A DNA stretch of 64,000 bases from Takakia lepidozioides (taxonomy: Eukaryota > Streptophyta > Takakiopsida > Takakiales > Takakiaceae), in contig CM060731.1 in NCBI GenBank assembly GCA_030704615.1, forward strand, positions 87,400,756 to 87,464,755, in the 5' to 3' direction. Positions 10,160-20,919 of this stretch are shown piece by piece. The notes beneath the pieces were generated by a model that saw nothing but the letters and a program-made list of their open reading frames with translations, was not told the origin of the DNA and did no database searches. Made by a program: the position numbers and the translations under genes. Within the stretch, counting starts at the first letter, position 1. Every line of letters begins with the position of its first letter.

Positions 10160-10835
10160 TTACTTATCATTTACTCGGAAATCACGATATTGTGAATTGT
10201 CAATATAGTCAAGAACAGGCTTAAACTGTGGATCGTTAACTTTGAAAGGTGGAAATCCTATGCTTTCAAGAAGCTTGAGACGTTCTCAAATTTCAAGAAG
10301 CTAATCAAGAAATCTCTAAGTTTGAGAAGGAAGAAATCGTCGACGTCGATGTTCTCAAAAGACTTGAGAATTTCAGGAGGGTTTAGCAAACACTTCAAAG
10401 CCGTATCATCAATCGGCAGAATGTTACTTTGATTGTAAAAACCTTCAAAACTTTGTCATACTTTAAGGAGTGGTTTCAAGAACACAGGAGGTTGATCTTG
10501 TCCCGTTCGGTAATTTGGGTGCAGATTGCTTGGGCAAATGATACAATCCTCCTGCGACATGATGAACGCTGGCCGTGACCACGTAGGAGCAAATCCAGAA
10601 CGACATTTAAGTTTTTAAGCACCATGCAGCTCCAGATACCTAAAATGAAGTGCTTGTGTAACTCTTGCCAAACTTCCCGGTACATCTTCCGTCTAAAGAT
10701 TTGCCGATATCCAACAATAGCAGGAATACTGTAATCAGATTCCGAAAAACGTGGAACAGGTCCTGGGCTCTGGCGCTTCGTTATTTTGCATAGCACTCCA
10801 TTAACGTCAAAAATTATCAAGCGAGGTCCCCTCAC
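10160..10835 (-). pseudogene. HAD/FCP1-like fragment A
   Basis: The frame from 10835 reads LIIFDVNGVLCKI, a DxNG variant of the HAD motif DxDx(T/V). About 65 residues on comes LGIWSCMV, the motif II position (W-S/T). After about 10480 the frame is lost, but 10160-10275 again reads coding-like (FPPFKVNDPQF, then LDYIDNSQYRDF, then TAA), resembling the region after the VDD motif of this family. The arrangement matches the phosphatase-like domain inside the large CACTA element (32.4-33.6 kb). It is either a degraded gene or a gene with introns I cannot place. Confidence 0.5.
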
Positions 10836-10965
10836 AGGTGGAGATCTCGGCTGTCGGATCTATGAAGGAGTGATAAAGACACTTAAGTAAATCAAGAAAA
10901 GAAGAATTCCATGAACAGATAAGGAACTCAATGACCTCAAAATCCCAATACATTCTCAAAACTAG

Positions 10966-11787
10966 TCACTTTAATATCTCATGTTCCACTTCCAGGGCCT
11001 CTAGGTACTTTAGATGTGTATCCCATTCATCCTTGTTCTTAGGCCATGGAAAGTCCCAGCGATTAATGAATTTCACTCTAGCATCTTGAAAGTAGATATC
11101 CTTAGGTATTCCAAAAGGGTTCTGCTCATTGAAGGCCCAAATGTCCATTTTTTAATGCCTCAACTTCTCTAGGTGGGGCTTCAGATGACCCATCAGAAAA
11201 TCATCCTTGTATGGATCTACAAGTGCTTCGTATTTAGGTAGGAAGATGACCAGGCTCAGAGGATTGAGGAAAGACTTGTACATGTTCCCAACGACGTCGA
11301 TAAGTAGGGTGTTAGACCTGTAGGCTTTAGAGTCGGGGTCTATGAACAAGTCGTAAAGTCATTTGAAGTAGATTGGGGCCTTAGGTAGAGTAGGCCAATA
11401 TGTGTTGAAAGCAAGTCTATGTTCCACACATTGGTCGGAACTGTAATGCATGACCTTGTGGGCGTTCCTCCCGAACAAGGCTGATTTGAAATCCACGACA
11501 GTCTCTTCTTTGCTAGTGTTCCATAAGATGACCCAAAACTTCTTGACGACCCATTTGAGGAAGTCTCCCACCTCATGTCGCATTGCTAACTTAAATCTTC
11601 CAGTGGAGATACAAGGCTGCGTTGCGGGAGGGGTTTTTGGCCCATTCTGGAGGTAGACCTCACATAGGAACCCGACATCCAGAACCAAGACATAATATCC
11701 GGGCTGACATCCATTGGACCCCATTGGAAGAACAACAAAATCCGCGGGATTGACAACTTGGGAATAGTTGTGTGGTGGATAGATCAT
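10966..11787 (-). pseudogene. HAD/FCP1-like fragment B with two in-frame stops
   Basis: From 11787 to 10966 one reading frame stays homologous to an FCP1-type domain but is cut by TGA (11356-11358) and TAA (near 11151). Landmarks are LVLDVGFLCEV (motif I, lacking the expected N/D), FWVILWNTSKE (motif II), KAPIYFK just before the TGA (motif III Lys), and NTLLIDVVGNMYKSFLNP (family: L-I/V-D-D-S/T-P). After the TAA the frame gives a W/P-rich tail with no assigned role. Point-mutation stops in a collinear frame fit a decaying paralogue of fragment A. Confidence 0.6.
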
Positions 11788-11968
11788 ATCATCCTGCCCA
11801 TTAGGAAATAATTATTAATTCATTAGAAGTTTTTCGCAATGGAATGCAGAAAGGAAAGCAGAAGGCGGAGAATGAAGTACCAGCTTTGGCGGCAATTGCT
11901 CCAAGCCGGATGAGGTTTCGCCGCCAATTCCCCCGTCCGGTATGTTTTTGTCGACCCCTCCCATAAGT

Positions 11969-11994
11969 AACCTCGCGCGATCGCCCGCGGTTTC
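11969..11994. repeat. Second palindrome family, diverged copy
   Basis: AACCTCGCGCGATCGCCCGC-GGTTTC aligns with the reverse complement of the copy at 13019-13042 around the GATCGCGCGAGGTT half. Confidence 0.4.
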
Positions 11995-12252
11995 TGAAGC
12001 TGCCACCTTGGGCAACGATATCCTTACTCTCAAGTCGTATTGTTTCTTCATTGTACGCTGTTGTGTGTCGTTTGTTCTGGTATGTGTCACTTCCTCCGTA
12101 TTGGACTCACGGATCTACAGAAAATGCGGGTGATTAGACTTCCGCATAAATTTTGATTCATTTACGAGACTATCACTAAGCAATAGGTTATTAGTTCCAT
12201 TGGTAAAAGATTCTGATGTTATATCAAGTTTGTAATAAATTGGGTTTTACAA

Positions 12253-14050
12253 GTGTCAGGACAGCTCATAATCTGAAATACTCACGTCAACAGAGTTTTG
12301 ATCGCCAACCAATGCCCTAGATGCCTGACCATCAATGATGTCTCTAACTCGTTGGCTTAAACCTTGATATGGTGACATCCGTAATGGCATATCCCCCTCC
12401 ACAGGACTGAATCCCACCCCTGAGTCTATTTCTGAAATCTCCTTATCGAAGACATCTCTAGAATCAGCGTTATCCTTTACATTGTCTCCCCCCACTTCTT
12501 CAGTGGAGGAAGACAGCACAGTTGTCTCGGGATTGTCTCCTTCACCGGTTTTTGTCTGGGCCTGGATGGTGGCTTTCTTCTGGTACTACCCTCCCTGCTT
12601 GTTCAGCTGGTGGATTTCTGCCTTGCTCAATTTGTTCTGTCTCCTCTTGCAAGAAATTGTTGACGGCATCATCTTGTTGGTAGTCGCCCTTGTCTTCCTC
12701 ACCTCCCTCAAGTTCTTCATTTTTGTCAGACGTTTCGTTTCCCTCACCTTCTTCCTGGTTTTGCTCTGTCTCCAGATCTCTTTGTCCGTCATCTTCATCG
12801 TCATCGTCGTCGTCATTTCCTTCGCCATTGTGTCTATGGGTCTCCTGCCCTCCAAATGTGTCATCACCAACCTCGGTTCCGTCCTCATTCTCCGTGTGGA
12901 GGAGTGTGTAGTTAGCGGCAACCTTATTCGCACAGATTTGTTTTTTCAGGTTGTGATTTATATCGAGGACTCAGACGTTCCTAGCCTACAAAAGATGCGA
13001 ACATTGAGTAAATAGAATGAACGCGTGATCGCGCGAGGTTCCAAAGATGTGTGTCGGAAATGGAAATGGAAAAGGAAATCGAATTGGAAATGGAAATGGA
13101 ATTGCTTCCGTGGAGAGCCGATGTTAACATTACGCCTCCAAAAACGTTGACAGCCGCCATCCCTTCGCCACAGAACAAGGACACAATGTAGTCGCTCGAC
13201 TCCGCCCGCAATTCGTGTTCATAAGCGGCACAATCTTTCTCGTGTTCCGTGAGCTCAGTGTCCGGAGCCTTAACCACTGGTTTAATGGGGCTGAACATCA
13301 GCACTCCCTACAGGTGCTCCTTGTGGTTCTCAATCTGGGCAGCTGTAGCAAGAAATACGTAATCAAGGCACATGAGTGGCATTGAAAATGACTTTGGCCG
13401 GCTCATTTAAGGATTGTCGAACTCTCCAGGAAGATACAACCCCTGAAGCAGAATATACTTGTTCCGCCCCTCGCCAAACCGTATGTACGAAACCAGATTG
13501 GAAGAGGACCTTTGCGTCGAGAAGAAAACAAATGCATTGGGGCTCAGTTGCTGTTTGAAGAACGCATCAAAAATATTCTTGTAATTTCTTTGCATGAAAA
13601 CAGTTGAGTCATCATCACAGACTGTGTTGACGAACACCATTGCGATGTTATCGAAATCCCTCTTTCTCTCAATTTTCAACTGTGTTTTAGCATCCGTGAA
13701 CCTTCGCTTCCCTCCTATGCGCTGGTAATGTGACTTGAAGGTATCCTTGAGGTTGCCCATTTCCTTCTCCATGTCTTCAACCCTTTTCTTACATGAAAGC
13801 ACGTATTTGATGAAAGCGTTACTCACTTTATCGGTCTTCATATTCATGTTCACTTTGCTTTTTATGTATTTGGCCCCCGGTTTCGATCGGAATGTCTCGA
13901 ACTCCGACTTTGTTGAACTTGTACCTTTTCTTCACTTCGAGCCATTGTGCTTTTGTGTACGGCTCTGGATGCTGCTTGCTCCTAGCATCAAATCCCAATA
14001 CCACCATGACATCATCGATGATAAACCGCCTGTCCTTTATTCGATCGATG
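12253..14050 (-). pseudogene. Second methyltransferase-like gene with acidic tail, broken
   Basis: Read from 14050 downwards: a segment with RRFIIDDVMVVLGFDARSK, one shift in a C run near 13880, then a 13853-12981 frame cut by TAA (about 13407) and TAG (about 13313). This frame has FDNIAMVFVNTVCDD, then NAFVFFSTQRSSS, then YIRFGEGRNKY, then SDYIVSLFCGEGMAAV. The order motif IV-like, next strand, motif X-like, motif I (F-C-G-E-G) is the same as in the 4.7-5.7 kb gene. Beyond an intron-like gap, 12920-12545 reads as a run of D/E/G/N residues, shifts near 12545, and ends ISDYELS-stop. It contains the second-family palindrome. The N-terminus is missing where the gypsy element abuts. Confidence 0.5.
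13019..13042. repeat. Second palindrome family, copy 2
   Basis: GAACGCGTGATCGCGCGAGG followed by TTCC, a near-palindrome matching 9964-9987 at all but a few central bases. Immediately downstream (13053-13105) is a run of GGAAAT repeats. Confidence 0.6.
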
Positions 14051-14053
14051 TAA

Positions 14054-15172
14054 TCATGCAGTAATCAGTTTTACCTTCAGGGCAGCAAAAGCATTTTGTG
14101 CCTCTGCACCCCAGCTGAACTTCATGTCCTTCTTGGTTAGGGTGAACAAAGGCACAACTACTCCAGCATATCCTTTGACATGGGGCCTATAATACCCTGT
14201 CATCCCCAAATAACACTTAACTGCAGTAGGGTTTTTTGGCAAGGAAAGGCGCTCAATTGCTGCAATCTTCTCTGGATCAGGCCAAATGCCCTCCTCAGAT
14301 ACCACATGTCCAAGAAATACCAGCTGCAGATTAGCAAATTCACACTTATCGGGGTTGAGCCTAAGATTGGCCCTTTTCAGCCTTTTCAGAACCCTCTTTA
14401 TGTGCCCCATGTGATCTGCCCAATCCTTGCTATGGATGTTAATGTCATCTACAAAGACCTTAGCACAATCTTTGATCTCTTCTTTAAGAACCCTGTTCAT
14501 TGCCCTCTGGAAAGTGGCAGTGGCATTTTTCAGCCCAAATGGCATGACAAGCCACTCATACAACCCTTTCTTTATAATTACAGCGGTCTTGCTTATGTCT
14601 CGGTCATCCATCTTGATCTGCTAGAAACCAGATTGCAGATCCAGTGCAGAAAACCACTTGGATTTTCCCAACTGGTTCAAGACATCTTGTATCAATGGCA
14701 TCGGGTAAGAGTCTCTCCTAGTCAGGCGGTTCACAGGCCTAAAATCACCACAAAAACGTTTGGACCCATCCTTCTTTGGTGGAAGGGTGACTGGACATGA
14801 CCACTCTGAACTACTCTCTCTCATTTTGCCTTGTGAGATCAAAGTCTCAATCTGCCCTTGTACTTCATTTTCCTCCCATTCTGACAGGCGGCTGGGCCGA
14901 CTCCTGCATGGAGGGAAGCCTTGAGTGTCAATCGTGTGCTCCACCTCAATGCAGTAGCCAAGGTCAGCCTTGCTCAGTGCAAAGCAGTCCTGGCTTTCCT
15001 TCAACTCTTGCTCTAACTCCAGCCTATGTTCCTGACCCAGTTTTGGATTAATCCTAAGTCTAGTTTTCAGGTTTCTCCAGCGGGTCTCCATTTTTTTTTC
15101 ATGACTAGGTTCCCAGCTCTCCCCTTCTATACTCTGCAAAGAACTAGCTACCCTCATCCCCTCTTCCTGCAT
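14054..15172 (-). pseudogene. Gypsy reverse transcriptase, one nonsense change
   Basis: Residues from 15172 include the RT entry block (SSSEWSCPVTLPPKKDGSKR), DFRPVNRLTRRDSYPMP, WFSALDLQSGF, then TAG where the family has Tyr (about 14618-14620). The same frame continues QIKMDDRDISKTA, MPFGLKNATATFQRAMN and the catalytic VFVDDINIHS. The last block is the tether region, ending LKVKLITA-stop. The active-site FVDD is intact; the stop at the SGF-Y position kills the frame. Confidence 0.85.
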
Positions 15173-15230
15173 TATTACTTGATTCTAGTCATGGAAGTCA
15201 TCTTCAATTTCTACGTTGTTGTTTCCCAGT

Positions 15231-16047
15231 TCACCATTCCAAGCTTTCTGGTATGCCTCTTGTATAATTGAAGCAGCCATGCTGCGATGAACTCGTCTCT
15301 TCCTGAAGTAGTTCAGACATGCCTTGGTCTTCGAACAAATCTTCTCCTAGGTTGACTTCATCAATGACCCTTTCAACTTCCCTCAGATTTGCCTCCTTTC
15401 CCTCACTCAGACTGGATTCTTTTATTTCTTCATCCTTGTCAGAGTCAGAGGTCTCAGGATTTGGAAAGTCTTCCTCTATGTCCACAAACTCTTCCTCAGG
15501 TTCTCCTTGTTCCTCCCACAAGCCTAGATACTGCTCTTCAGAGAATAGTGTCAGCACATTACCAGGTGCTACCGGGTTTCTTGATTTCTCATCCTCTATA
15601 GTTCCTCTTTGGCAATCAGACTTAGTGACAGCAGGCTCTACATAATTGATGGTATGCAAGGGAAAATGGGCATAATCCTTGCCTGGACCATAGCGGATGC
15701 GGATTGTCTCAGCTTCTGTATCCACAACAGCCCCAAAAATTTTCAAAAAGTCGAGTCCTAGGAGCATGTGATACATGTCCGTGCTCACCATCATAAAGGA
15801 AAAGGCGGTTTGTTAGTTCTCCTACCCTCACCTTAAGATCTTCAAGCCTGCCCATTGCAGTCTCAACAGCCCCTGAAGCTACTATGTAGTTCACGTCTTT
15901 ATCAGTAACTACAGATCCCATCAGACCAAGATCTCGGACAGTACTTGCAGATATGACAGACAGCATTGCACCTGTATCAATCTGGCCTAAAATCTGAAAG
16001 TCTCCCACTGTGAGCATGTAGAGCTTTGACCTTTCCAGTGTAAGCAT
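15231..16047 (-). pseudogene. Gypsy protease and acidic linker, frameshifted
   Basis: 16047-15709 reads FQILGQIDTGAMLSVIS, the retropepsin D-T-G active site with D-T-G-A. One base is lost near 15800, after which MYHMLLGLDFLKIFGA (the protease GxD/LG C-terminal motif) appears in another frame to 15231. A Glu-rich linker follows. The protease frame overlaps the end of gag by about 70 bp in a shifted phase, as in elements using ribosomal frameshifting, but decay is an equal explanation. Confidence 0.75.
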
Positions 16048-17314
16048 ATGAAATAGTAGGCTCAGCAGTTGCAGAGTACAATGGTTTTGCAGCTGCCCTC
16101 ACACTCGCTACAACATGACTTGCCTCGTTCTGCTGGACCATTGCCCTCTCTACTACTTTGACTAAACCTTTCAGTTTGTCCAACTCTCCAGGCACAGTCA
16201 TAATGAGGTCCATGGGAGATAGTGAAACCCTCCCTTTATAGAAGTGGTTCGAGATTCTGGACTTGGTTCCCCCTTCCACAGCAGATTTGAAATTGCTTTT
16301 TGGGTATATTTCACTCCTGGCCTTGCTTGGCTGCTCACTACTCTCCCCACTCTTTTCTGGTATTTCTGCTGGTTCAACAACAGGGCTGGAGACAGGAATC
16401 CTATTCCTTGGAAGTCTAACTTCATTGACACTGGTTTCAATCATCAACGCCGTCATCTCTGCAAGGACCTCATCCTCATTATCACAGAACACATCTACAT
16501 AGTTGGTCCCAGGAGTGCCCATCACAACAGTTTGCTCAAGTTTTCTACTGCAATCACTCTCATTGTGCCCAAGTACCTTGCAGAAAGAGCATCGCACACC
16601 ACACATTTCCGTGGAATGCCCAAACCGGTGACACTTGTCACACTTGGCTTGGGTTCTTCCCTTTGGACAATAAGCAGCTATGTGACCCTCTTCATGGCAA
16701 GTGTTACAAAGGCGAGCACGAGGTGGTGTCCTAGATCCTGAGTTCTCTCCAATGACTGGTCTTCTCTCGAAGTACTTCTGTAGGGTACTGTTCAGCTGAT
16801 CGAGTCTTCTGTCTACAGGACTGACAAACACAATTGATTCATCTGAATCCTCTCCTTCCAAGGGCTCTAGAGGTATCTGCCCCAACTTGCCCAGACCTCT
16901 CTCAATTTCAATGGCTGTTTCAAGTGCTTCCTCTACGTCAGAAAAGCGCCTGCCCAGCATCACTCTCGCTATCTCTGGTCTCAAACCTCCTATGAATCTA
17001 CGCCCTTGCTCCAAATCAGACGCCTCACTCCTCATGAATAGGCGGTTCAACCTATCGAAATATGTTTGAACCCTCTGCCTATTTTCCTGCTTGATGGCAT
17101 CTATTCGCAGCCTGATTTCTGCCAGATCAATGACACCAAATTTTGCAGCTATGGCTGTTCTGAAGTCCTCCCAGTTGTCTGGTCTAGGGTTTTGTTTGCG
17201 ATACCACTCATCAGCTTTGGCCCTCAGATTTAGCCTTGCCACTTTGAAGGTTTTGTCCTCATTCAGATCCCTCACATCTGCCTCCATTTGAATTCTCTCC
17301 AACCAGTCATTCAC
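15977..17314 (-). CDS. Gypsy gag, 445 aa, three zinc knuckles
   Basis: A continuous frame. Residues 1-160 are the retrotransposon gag capsid-like region (KADEWYRKQNPRPDNWEDFR, then LRIDAIKQENRQRVQTYFDR). Three CCHC-type knuckles follow at about 203-265: CNTCHEEGHIAAYC, CDKCHRFGHSTEMC and CSFCKVLGHNESDC. The rest is Ser/Pro-rich. The role would be RNA binding and particle assembly. The frame is intact, though the start may lie upstream of this Met. Confidence 0.85.
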   Translation of the reverse strand: MNDWLERIQMEADVRDLNEDKTFKVARLNLRAKADEWYRKQNPRPDNWEDFRTAIAAKFGVIDLAEIRLRIDAIKQENRQRVQTYFDRLNRLFMRSEASDLEQGRRFIGGLRPEIARVMLGRRFSDVEEALETAIEIERGLGKLGQIPLEPLEGEDSDESIVFVSPVDRRLDQLNSTLQKYFERRPVIGENSGSRTPPRARLCNTCHEEGHIAAYCPKGRTQAKCDKCHRFGHSTEMCGVRCSFCKVLGHNESDCSRKLEQTVVMGTPGTNYVDVFCDNEDEVLAEMTALMIETSVNEVRLPRNRIPVSSPVVEPAEIPEKSGESSEQPSKARSEIYPKSNFKSAVEGGTKSRISNHFYKGRVSLSPMDLIMTVPGELDKLKGLVKVVERAMVQQNEASHVVASVRAAAKPLYSATAEPTISYAYTGKVKALHAHSGRLSDFRPD

Positions 17315-17453
17315 GTCCTCACTATTCCTACCATAATAAGGTACATCTACACTAGTAGGACTAGTCGTTCTTCTACCTTACAACTTGGAAGCTAAGCTGA
17401 TTGGTTATCTAATGCGCTCTAAATTCTCTCTACAGGAACTCTAGTTCTGACCT

Positions 17454-17756
17454 CTATACCATTCCCCACTGTCCATTTCTTAGCATCTCTACTCTACCTC
17501 CCCATGTCACTTCTCGTGCCATGGTATTGATCTTCTCCCATCTTCCCTGTTCACGAACCCACAGTGCTATGCTGGTCCTACCACCAGCATGTATCACCCT
17601 AAGGCACAAGTCACCATCAATGATTCTCCAAGCAGGGTTAAAGAAATACAAACGTGGTTCAGCATATGCATTTGCTGAGCGTCGGCTGAAGCAGATTAGC
17701 ACATCCCCTATACTTGGCTCGTCAGGAATCAAGGTGTGGTCTCTTCCTGCCATCAA
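17454..17756 (-). CDS. Small leader ORF of the gypsy element, 100 aa
   Basis: MMAGRDHTLIPDEPSIGDVL... to a TGA at 17454, lying between the primer-binding site and gag. It has several W and R residues and no recognised domain. Position alone suggests it belongs to the element, either as the start of gag or as an extra ORF. Confidence 0.45.
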   Translation of the reverse strand: MMAGRDHTLIPDEPSIGDVLICFSRRSANAYAEPRLYFFNPAWRIIDGDLCLRVIHAGGRTSIALWVREQGRWEKINTMAREVTWGGRVEMLRNGQWGMV

Positions 17757-17819
17757 GCTTGCATTAGTTCTACACAGAAAATCCTACTTTATATAGCTCA
17801 GATTTGGTTCCTTGGAACC

Positions 17820-17837
17820 AGCGAATCTCTGATACCA
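17820..17837 (-). other. Primer-binding site for initiator tRNA-Met
   Basis: On the minus strand TGGTATCAGAGATTCGCT begins right after TTT. TGGTATCAGAG complements the 3' end of plant initiator tRNA-Met, the usual primer of plant gypsy/copia elements. It fixes element orientation and the LTR edge. Confidence 0.75.
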
Positions 17838-17844
17838 AAAGATG

Positions 17845-20475
17845 GGGCATAAATCCCCCATCTAGCTAACGTATAAAGCTGTTTGTACAACTATCCTTGC
17901 TATTGACTAGACACACACCCTTATTTATGTTTTCTAAGTTGTTAAGAACCTACCTAATTTTATCCAGGGTCAGTTTATGACCAGAGACGGTATACCCCAT
18001 TCACGCCGCAGCGGAAGGGAAGACATGAACAGGGCTTATGCCAACTTAGACTGTTGGTTCTCTTTCACCATAAATCATTACCTATGCCAAGGTTACTATT
18101 CCTGATGTTTCAACACACATATCATACCAGCATGTATTCAGTCATGTAAAGCATACACTTGCTTGGTGATTGTAAGGTAGATGCATGTTTATGCATCAAG
18201 TTTTCCAGTTTGATGGTTAAACTACAATCACCTCAGGGTTTTCCAAATAGCTCCTCTCTATGTCAATCCTCTGTTACCTCTTTTGCCAAATAGATCTCCC
18301 TTTCATCCACTCTGTTTTTCTTTTCTCACAACTGGAGCAACAGAACTACCACTTACTGAATGCACACAGAGTCAAAGGATGTGTTTCACTGCAGTCAGCT
18401 CATGGTGTTTCCACTTTCTCACCTTACGCCTCCTTTGCTCCCCATTTTACTGAAGATTCTCTCCCCCTTCCACATGATCTTCTCTTCTCACCAAGGATTG
18501 GCTGAATTCACAATGTAAACAGAACGATGCAACTCTTTCTACATGCAAATGCAGTTTCCCAAACAGGCATCCAGTGGTGTCACTTTTCAGAGATCATCCG
18601 TGAGCACAAGACAAACCGCATTCTTTCTTGAAGTCCCTCTCTTCCCTCCATCTCAATCTACACAGTCTGCATTCTTTTTCAGTCCTTGGACCCTTCAGTA
18701 ACAACTACAACATTCAAAGGCAAGACTGTACGTCTATTGGTTGTTTGTGACAGATCCAACAGTGACTCTATGAACTTTAGAATCTATCTTCAACTTACTA
18801 GATGCTACTGTGAACAGCATTTTCACACTCATTCCTCTATCATTTGCACGCTTAATCCTTAAAATGATCTTGGAAACAACAGATCCCACTACTCTGTTCC
18901 AACAATTCAAAGTTGTAGATGTAATCCTTATCTAAAACCCTAAAACGAATTTCAATCCATACTCACAACTCTGAAACCAAAGCATCAACAACATAAACAA
19001 TACTATGCACTCAGTAATTCTATGACTGCTACACCGCCCTTCAATCAACATTCCCAAAGACACTTGCATTGGCTCCCATTCCCTCAACACCTCACTGGTC
19101 TGAAATCCCTGCCACCATTCCATTTCATTTTTCTTTTAAACATTACAGCCTCTCCCACCTTCTTCAGAGGCCCCTTAGTAAAGAAAAACATCTCTAACTT
19201 CCACAGTCCCAAACAGAAGACCAAAACTTCATCTTACTTAGTTGCTTTATACTTGGGACCAGCCGGTGGAGCTCCCTGCCCATCCTCGTCTATACATCCT
19301 CGTCAGCAGCTATCTTGGTATCTGCCGCTTGCTGCTACCTACGACGCTTCTCTAGTGGCAAGAGTCATCAAGCCATGGCTCTGCCTTCAGCAAACCCTAG
19401 TTAATTCATAAAACATTGATGGCACTGCTTACATCCGTGGCAGCAGTACAAACAGATAAGCTGCTCCGCTATCTACCCTTTATCTTCCTGCCCTACTTGC
19501 TAATTAAGTCACTTCTTAAAGCAAGTTACAAGATGGCAGAATGAACGATACAACTAACTGTTCACAATCCCACTTAGTATCAGCTCGTAGCAGCAGCCGC
19601 ATTGATCCCTTGCAAACCCAGATTCCAGTGAGCTCAGGTCACCCTTCAATTCTTGATGGCATTGCTCCCCTGTGGCAGGTGCACAATTACAAGAGCTGCT
19701 GCTGCTCCACATGCTTTACTCATTCCCTGCCTTCATTGCTGCTAATCAACCCATCTCGGGAACCAAACTATAGGTGAAAACCACAAAAATCGCAGCAGCA
19801 CACCAGATCCTTCTTGCTCAATCCTTCACCCATAGTAAGGCTAACTGCAGTCATCTCCCGTGTCAACACCAATCGAGGCAGCGCGCATCACTGTTCTCTG
19901 CTCCGGTGTGGCACCATGTGACCACGCTGCTCCCCTTTGTGAGCTTATCTTCCAGCAAGTCCACTATCAAGGATCCATCAAGACGGCGACGACACCGCTT
20001 CGCTGCACAGATTACAATGCTGCCCCACCTGTCTTATTACCATTATACCAACTAGTTCACTTCCAATCAATAAGTGATGAGACCGCAGGGTAAACTTGAT
20101 CACATTCTATTCACATCCCTGCCAGTCCATTGTTTGCCGCATCAATATTGATCCCCTGCACATCTAGCTTCCAGCAAGCCTTGGCTACTCCTTCAAACAT
20201 GACGGCGTTGCTCCTTCCGCTGGGCAGACTCATAGTTAACCCCCCTTCTCAGAATAACCACAAGTTGACAAAAATCGCAGCAACATCCCGAGTCTCCTAT
20301 TGCTCTACTCGGCACACATAGTCAAGTATAATGCAGGCTCCTCGTGACCAAGCTGCTTCCTCGTGCTTATCTTCCAGCAAGTTCCACAGCAAGTATGCAT
20401 CAAGATGAAATGACACCGCTTCTTTTCTGTGGATCCTGCACAGTTCACCAAGCTGCCCCCCTTGTCCCCCCATTA
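17845..20475. other. Probable gypsy LTR and repeat-rich non-coding DNA
   Basis: No coding frame can be supported. The first part, adjoining the PBS, should be the 5' LTR, but its far edge cannot be placed because the second LTR is missing. From about 19.25 to 20.45 kb there are diverged tandem copies of a roughly 430-bp unit: for example GTGACCA..GCTGCTTCC/CCC..CTTATCTTCCAGCAAG.. near 19915 and 20345, and CAGCAGCAC/CAGCAACAT-type blocks near 19790 and 20275. Confidence 0.4.
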
Positions 20476-20504
20476 CACTCCAATAGATTGCGGCTTTTAC
20501 GACT
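20476..20504 (+). repeat. Left terminal inverted repeat of the 4.16-kb CACTA
   Basis: Begins CACTCCAATAG; the CACTA pentamer is mutated to CACTC. Preceded by TTA. Confidence 0.85.
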
Positions 20505-20639
20505 CTGTGTTATGACTGCAAATGCAGTTATGAAAGCCATTTACGACTTCATGACTTTACAGTCGTAAAACCCTAGTCAGTTGTGGCATGGCAGATATGA
20601 CTCGCCAGCCTGGCTGTGACGTGGCGCCTGAGCAGCTGT

Positions 20640-20845
20640 GGGGTAGTCATACACGCTGGCTTTACTAAATGACTGAACGGGTCCATGTCAGCCGCTGTGT
20701 AAGAAAGACACGTGCTCTCTACAGAACACGCCACGTGTCAGACTGCGATGCCATCCCAACTGCAGAGGAGGGAATCAGACGTCAACACGTGTCGCATCGC
20801 GATTTTGACACGTGGTTCCTCATATCAATTGACACGCGTCGCTGT
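20640..20845. repeat. Subterminal GACACGTG-type motifs
   Basis: ACACGTG or GACACGTG-like words occur at about 20709, 20732, 20785, 20808 and 20832. The same word is in the subterminal repeats of the large CACTA element, consistent with binding sites for the element's DNA-binding protein. Confidence 0.5.
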
Positions 20846-20873
20846 GGGGAGGGGGGTTGGGGATTTAATTTAT

Positions 20874-20919
20874 TGTTATAATAATAATAATAATTATTAT
20901 TATTATTATTATTATTACT
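20874..20919. repeat. AAT/ATT microsatellite
   Basis: An (ATA)n run followed directly by its inverse (TTA)n, giving a self-complementary AT-rich stretch. Frames through it are artefacts. Confidence 0.85.

Larger units (their letters stand above)
14051..17844 (-). mobile_element. Ty3/gypsy LTR retrotransposon, truncated within pol
   Basis: Minus-strand order is primer-binding site, short leader ORF, gag, protease, reverse transcriptase: the gypsy order. Sequence stops at the RNase H tether (FSWGAEAQNAFAALK) at about 14055; RNase H, integrase and the 3' LTR are absent, so no LTR pair or target duplication can be checked. The 5' LTR edge is placed at 17843-17844 (CA on the minus strand), just before the PBS. 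Frameshifts and one nonsense change show it is inactive. The 3' edge joins directly to the methyltransferase-like pseudogene. Confidence 0.8.

Noticed and set aside
12482-13015. 177-aa hydrophobic plus-strand ORF resembling a membrane protein
   Set aside because: It is the antisense of a GAC/GAA-rich acidic coding stretch on the minus strand; complementing D/E codons yields V/F/L codons.
10966-13853. Alternative genetic code or programmed readthrough, suggested by single stops in otherwise good frames
   Set aside because: All three stop codons occur (TGA, TAA, TAG) and frameshifts are also present, while NHX and the CACTA genes use standard stops. Decay is the simpler reading.
15977-16047. 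Programmed ribosomal frameshift between gag and protease
   Set aside because: The overlap has a shifted phase, but further frameshifts in protease and RT show the element has decayed, so this one cannot be assumed functional.
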